Part shown: positions 59,078 to 64,000 of the stretch, in pieces | Layout: each line of letters starts with the position of its first letter | Numbering within the stretch: position 1 is the stretch's first letter | Source: Delphinapterus leucas | Lineage: Eukaryota; Chordata; Mammalia; Artiodactyla; Monodontidae | DNA: 64,000 bases | Direction: 5' to 3' | Assembly (NCBI RefSeq): GCF_002288925.2 | Contig: NW_022097999.1 | Coordinates: forward strand, 17,199,178-17,263,177 | Position numbers and translations under genes: made by a program | The notes under the pieces: model-generated | Database searches by the model: none | Seen by the model: the letters and a program-made list of their open reading frames with translations, nothing else | Told to the model about the DNA's origin: nothing

Positions 59078-62000
59078 GTTTTACACCAATAAATGCAAAT
59101 ATCTGCCAATTTATGTAAAGACGTTTGACAAAGGTTAAATCTAATCCCTAAACTGGTAGACTAATATGGAAACAGCAGGTGCATTTCCTGTTGCAACTTT
59201 TTAAATTGTTATAATCAAAGGAAAATTCTTCGATTATGGTATTGAGATTGGCACAGATGCATCCTTAAAAATCCATCTTTAATATACAAACTGCCCTGCT
59301 TATACAAGGAAGAAGTGGAATGGATAATCAAAAACTGGACATGTGTTCTTAAGTGCATATTTTGGCCTGGGAAACGTGTTGAATTTTGGAATTGGTGTGT
59401 TTTATTACTTAATTTAGGTGTAGGTTAACCAAAAGCATTTTGCATTAGTTGTGCACAAACTAGCTGGAAATGAGGTGAATTTGCTCTGATCAAATATGTG
59501 CCAAGTAGTCACTGAAGCTGTTGTGGGATTAAAGATTTCTGGGAGAAAAATCACAGAGTGGATAATCAAAAAGTGGTTAGACTTACTTTGATAATTGTGG
59601 CATTTCACAGTGCTTTATTCCTCAAAGCTTAAAGTACATGACACATTTCTGGCAAAATCCCAAGAAAGAATTAAGAAAGCCAAATTCAATACTGAAACAC
59701 AGGATGCATAAGAAATCTCACCAAGATAATTTAGCATTTCTGTCTGGAGATGGGAAGTGAGTCCAGATTCACCAAAAAATATCATATCAACTAGAATATA
59801 ATACTTCTAGCCTAATAATATTCCACTATCTCAATCTCCAAAAAAATTAGGTCTCAAGTTTAAATCTAAGAATTAAGATTTGCAATCAAATACTTTTTAC
59901 TCTTTAGACCATATAAGGCAAACATACCACAAACTGTTTGTTTCAAAGTAGTAAACCATACCCCAGCTATGACTAAATTTCAAAAGCTAATTAAAAGGGA
60001 TTAACAAATGATTTTCACTAGAGGTAATATGGCTAAAAATAATGTAACAAAATACATAAAACTAAAATAAAGATATCATCTTCATGCATGGAATTACCAT
60101 TTTTAGATTACATTCATGCAGAGTCTAGCCCTTAAGGAGACTCTTAGAGTGAATCCAAAGTTCTCTAACTTTGGAATTCATTAGCTAATAATCCAATATT
60201 TCTATATTCCTTGGGAGATACACCGAGAGATCGACGGGAAACTATGGAGGAAATGCTAGTCGTCCACTTAACACAAGGTTTCATTTTCAGAACAAGGAAA
60301 AGAAACACAATAAAATCATTCATGCTCAAGTCAAAACTCATAAAAGATACGATTAACCTCTGACTTTATTATTTTAAAACATAGTATTATTTCTACAAGT
60401 TTTCCCTACATGAAATGTTACTTGTAAATATACTGAGGTTTCTCATATTTTATCTCATGCAATGTTATGTGCCAAAGAATATTTTTATAAATGTCACATG
60501 GTCCTAAGCAATTCCTCAAAAAGTTCTAATCCATGAAATGTCATTTTTTAACCATCCACAGGAAATCTCAATGGAAAGCAACTCTGCTACTACTTTACCA
60601 CATAATTTTCCCTTAATTGGCTTCACACGTGAGAAATGAAAGACACAGGGACTAGATGAGGGGAAATATCATTCATTCATGTTTGTTTATAACTTAGTCC
60701 TGCCCCTCCTTCTCCTCCCCCCAACCAGCTTAAAAGTTTGGCTCATTTTAGGTTAATATAGAGAGTGATGTCAGCCATTTGTTTAATGCAGTGATGAGAT
60801 ATTTAAAATATGAATCAATTCTTGACAACTAGTCACTTGACCATATGGCAAAAGTGTTAAATATATCTGTACTGGTTAAAAATTGTTTTCAGCTGTAAAA
60901 AGGATGTGTGAGTAAATAATGACAAACAAAACTGAGATAGGTTGGTACTGATTCAGGGACTACAAACAGGTTAGGGCCAGCATTTTTTTAATGGTCTTTT
61001 CCTCAAGTGGAAAAATGGTAGCCATGGCTCCATCAATCACTCTCACATTCCAGGCAAAATGAAGAAGGAAGAAAGGAAGCAACAAGAAGGCATGTGTAAT
61101 GCCTATTCTTAGCAGATGTCTCCTTATGTCTCTCTGGCTAGAGTAGTTTCCCATGATCACCTAGAATTGAGGAGAAGCTGAAAAGTGTAGATAATGTGGA
61201 CAAACTGCTATCTCTAAGAAAACAGTGTTTTAAAGCTCCAGCTTAAGTAATTTCTGAAACACTCCCTAACTTCCATAGCTCATCCTGACCTTCCCAGCCT
61301 CTTGATTCTACCCTTTAATACAAGTCACCTGATACATTTCAGATATTCCCTCTTTTGTATGTATGTGCTCTGTCCCTCCAAGGAGATTTTGAAGAGTGTG
61401 ATAGCAAGCATGTGTCTTAGGTATCATCAGCTTACACCAGAGCGTTCCACATATAGTAGAAAATTGAAAAGATTACAGTGCAAAAACCAAAAGTTATTAC
61501 TGAACCTTCAGAGAGAAGACATAACAGCCAAGCTTAAGAAAGACTCACTAGAAGCCACATATTTGCATTATCAGTTCCATAAATCCACAGAGGCAGCAAC
61601 ACCCAAGAAAGCAAAAGGCAAATACCAGCACGGGTAGCAGTGCTGCTCACACAGTACCACGAGCATAACGGCCCATGTGATGATGAAGGAATCTGGCACT
61701 GAGTCCTACAGGGTAAGAGAAAGCTGTTTCTGGGGGAGAGGTCTCCTCTTCCGCTTCACATCTGCATTCTTTGGGGGATGAAAATGGTCAGTGTTTACTC
61801 ATTCAGGAGTTTCTAGTTCTGTCTTTAACTGTCCTGCCAGGGGATATAAAAAGAAAAAAGAAAGAAAAAACACCAGTTTGGTAGAAAGGCCTAGAACTAT
61901 TATCTCTAAATTTTTACTTGAAACTCAGTAAAGCACAGAAACGTCAGCTGCGGGCATGCCGCTGTACCACATGATGGCAGTGGAGCCAAGGGTCACACGC

Positions 62001-62449
62001 AGAGGCCCTTTATATGGAAACACGATGCGCTGACACCTGCCTGAGAATCTGCTCACCAAGGAGTTACTCTAAAAACTGTCCAAATGTATGACTTAACAAA
62101 ACTTTCCTAAAGATGCAGTCAAGCAGCTTTTAAAATTTTGTTGGCTTTGCTTGGCTTAACTGAACAAATCTAACAATTTATTAAAACTAACATTTCTCAG
62201 AGAGAGAAAGGCACTTGGGACCATCTTCATCTGAATATTTCACACTTGAAAATGAAACCAAGCAGGACCCTGCGGGGCACTCCCGGGTACAAAAGCCTTT
62301 CCGTGTCCCCCGTTTCTTGTTTGTAGGATAAAGGCTTCAGTCTCCGAGACCTTCCCTGAGTTACTAATGAAAGTGAGAGAACAAAGGAAAGGCAGTCGGG
62401 AAACAGGAGTACAGCTGGCACAGCGACGGGGCAGGGTCCCAGTTCCTCC
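59078..62449. other. Intronic sequence, nothing recognised
   Basis: About 3.4 kb without recognised exon or repeat. The 111-codon frame at 61302-61637 (plus) ends in a lysine-rich stretch, but no family or retrocopy structure could be recognised. Confidence 0.4.
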
Positions 62450-62828
62450 TCAAGAGATGTACTTAACAATCTGACACACACAGAACTCTGAGCTCTTCTA
62501 CAGGGACTGGGGCCCCACCCAGTGGAGGATGGTGACTTAAGGCTGAGCACAACTACAGGGACCCCAGACTGGTTGGAACCACAAGGCTGATGATGGACAT
62601 TCCTGGAGCCCCACCTGGTTATCTCCCCACCAACCAATCAGAGTAGGATCACACACCCGGCAGCCCTCCCCCCAGATTTTGCCTATAGAAACTCTTCCCC
62701 CCAAACCATCAGAGCTTTTTGAGCACGAGCGACGCATTCTCCTTGCTTGACCCTGTAACGAAACTTTCTCTGCTCAAACTCCAATGTTTCGGTTTGTTCG
62801 GCACATGGACTTGGGTCCGACAACAATT
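62450..62828 (+). repeat. Probable solo LTR of an ERV1-like element
   Basis: ACCAACCAATCAGAG (CAAT-box-like), TTTGCCTATAGAAACTCTTC (TATA-like), CTTGCTTGACCCTGTAACGA and ACTTTCTCTGCTCAAACTCC are ordered as in gammaretroviral-type LTRs; it ends near GGGTCCGACAACA. No internal region. Start uncertain. Confidence 0.55.
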
Positions 62829-63712
62829 AGATGACAGGAAACACTACATTTGCGTTCCTTACACATCCCAGCACCAAACACGCTTGAGCTCCTGGTCACA
62901 GGTGCACAGGCACACCTTTCAGCAGGAAACTAGCCAGAAGACACATTGGGTTAGGGTTTGGGAAACACCCAAGCTCTTGAATAATACTTGAAGCAATTCT
63001 GGATTACCTAAAGAATACAAAACATTTGTATTCATCTATGAAGAAAACAGAGTATCTTCTTGAAAACATTTTCATCCATTCATTGAACAAATATTCTCAG
63101 AGTCCTAAGTCTGGCCCAGACACTCCTCTCAGCCCTGATAGACATGCTTCTTGTCCTTGAAGAGTTTACACTTTATTACCAAGCAATTAAAATGCTGTAC
63201 GCCCTGGAAAGGAAGAAAATTGTAGTTTTATAACGTCGTGTAATTTAGGAATCATATTCATTTATACTATCCTCTCTTTTCAGGCAGCTTAACCAGGTGG
63301 CAGACAATAAAATACCAGAATTCTATAGATTTTGTACTTAGGTTATGTAGAGAAAGGCTTTCCTATTGGAAAAATTAATCTGACACCCAAGCCACCACTG
63401 GTGCATCTCAAGTACACCTACTTCTACAAGTTTAATAACTTAAGTGCCTAAGTCAGTGGGCCTCCCTGACAAGAGTTGCATAAGTTAAACTGTCAGCAAG
63501 TGTTTTTGCCTAAGTCAGTATGGCACCTGCTTTTGTGGGCAGGGGAAGATGAATATTAAGACTATGCTTCTGGAATAAAATCTTTAAATGCAAACATGAC
63601 TGCCACTGTAGACCTTTTAATCTAGCGATACTGTATTTCACTTCTGTTTTTGGAGAGATGCGTTGACTGGACCACACAAGTACAACTCAGGGATTATCTC
63701 AACTATTTAGAT
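62829..63712. other. Intronic sequence with an L2-like piece at about 63070-63180
   Basis: CATTCATTGAACAAATATTC..CCTTGAAGAGTTTACACT has the wording of an L2 3' end. No exon recognised. Confidence 0.45.
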
Positions 63713-63901
63713 AAGATTTACTTGGGGACTTCCCTGGCGGTCCAGTGGTTAAGACTCTGCACTTCTCCTGAAGAGAACGTGGGTTTGATCCCTTGTTGGG
63801 GAACTAAGACCCCACATGCCACATGGTGTGGCCAAAATAAAAAAAAAGAAAGAAAAGAAAAAAGTAGACTTACTTAAAAAAAAAAAAAAAAGATTTACTT
63901 G
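63713..63901 (+). mobile_element. Older CHR/tRNA-type SINE with 12-bp TSD
   Basis: SINE 63725-63889 between AAGATTTACTTG copies (63713-63724 and 63890-63901). Head GGGGACTTCCCTGGCGGTCC, GGGTTTGATCCC B-box-like part, long A-rich tail with internal AG interruptions. Confidence 0.92.
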
Positions 63902-64000
63902 ACTTTGGCAGGTGACAAAATCTAGGGTGTGGGATAAAGGAGGAAGAAGAAAAGACTGGCACATCCCAGATAGTGTTTATGTTAAGCATAGTGTATAAAT

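Noticed and set aside
61302..61637. 111-codon open frame on the plus strand as a small gene or retrogene
   Set aside because: No recognised family, no poly(A)/TSD pair, no splice context; the length is possible by chance.

Overview
This is vertebrate nuclear DNA, very probably from a cetacean (whale or dolphin). The main evidence is several copies of the short tRNA-derived CHR SINE type that is abundant in whales (27014-27235, 33248-33464, 54068-54264, 58860-59067). Longer CHR SINEs and young L1 copies starting with a GATGGCGG leader are also present. There are no operons, ribosome binding sites or CRISPR arrays. Most long open frames in the window are pieces of retrotransposons.

One host gene crosses the window on the minus strand. 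Seven consecutive coding exons (58392-58453, 30614-30705, 30323-30452, 29127-29273, 26233-26292, 25974-26094, 14960-15052) have canonical AG/GT borders and compatible phases. They encode about 235 residues of a formin FH2 domain, best matched from memory to FMN2 (formin-2), an actin nucleator and elongator. Earlier exons lie beyond 64000 and the last ones lie before position 1. Everything else is intron, including one intron of about 27.9 kb.

The introns are packed with mobile DNA. In transcription order: the large intron (30706-58391) holds a nearly complete L1 (47985-53265), a 5'-truncated L1 with a target-site duplication (TSD) (44483-45887), an L1 3' piece interrupted by a 400-base assembly gap (40052-40747), and two related LTRs in opposite orientation around that gap. 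It also holds SINEs, a Tigger-like DNA transposon and L2/MIR relics. The 10.9 kb intron (15053-25973) holds a processed retrocopy of an mRNA 3' end (22760-23596), old L1s, CHR SINEs, an ERV-type LTR and a 98-bp insertion made only of the L1 5' tip. The last intron (before 14960) contains a full-length but degenerate L1 (2144-13592).

The most notable object is an endogenous class II (betaretrovirus-like, ERV-K type) provirus at 7742-11971, inserted into that L1. It has paired 619-bp LTRs, a 6-bp TSD with one mismatch, a tRNA-Lys-type primer binding site, a polypurine tract, a damaged gag start and a damaged env. The part between the capsid N-terminus and env (rest of gag, protease, reverse transcriptase, integrase) has been cleanly removed. 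It lies in the same transcriptional orientation as FMN2. Identifications rest on reading the sequence and on family knowledge; no search was run.
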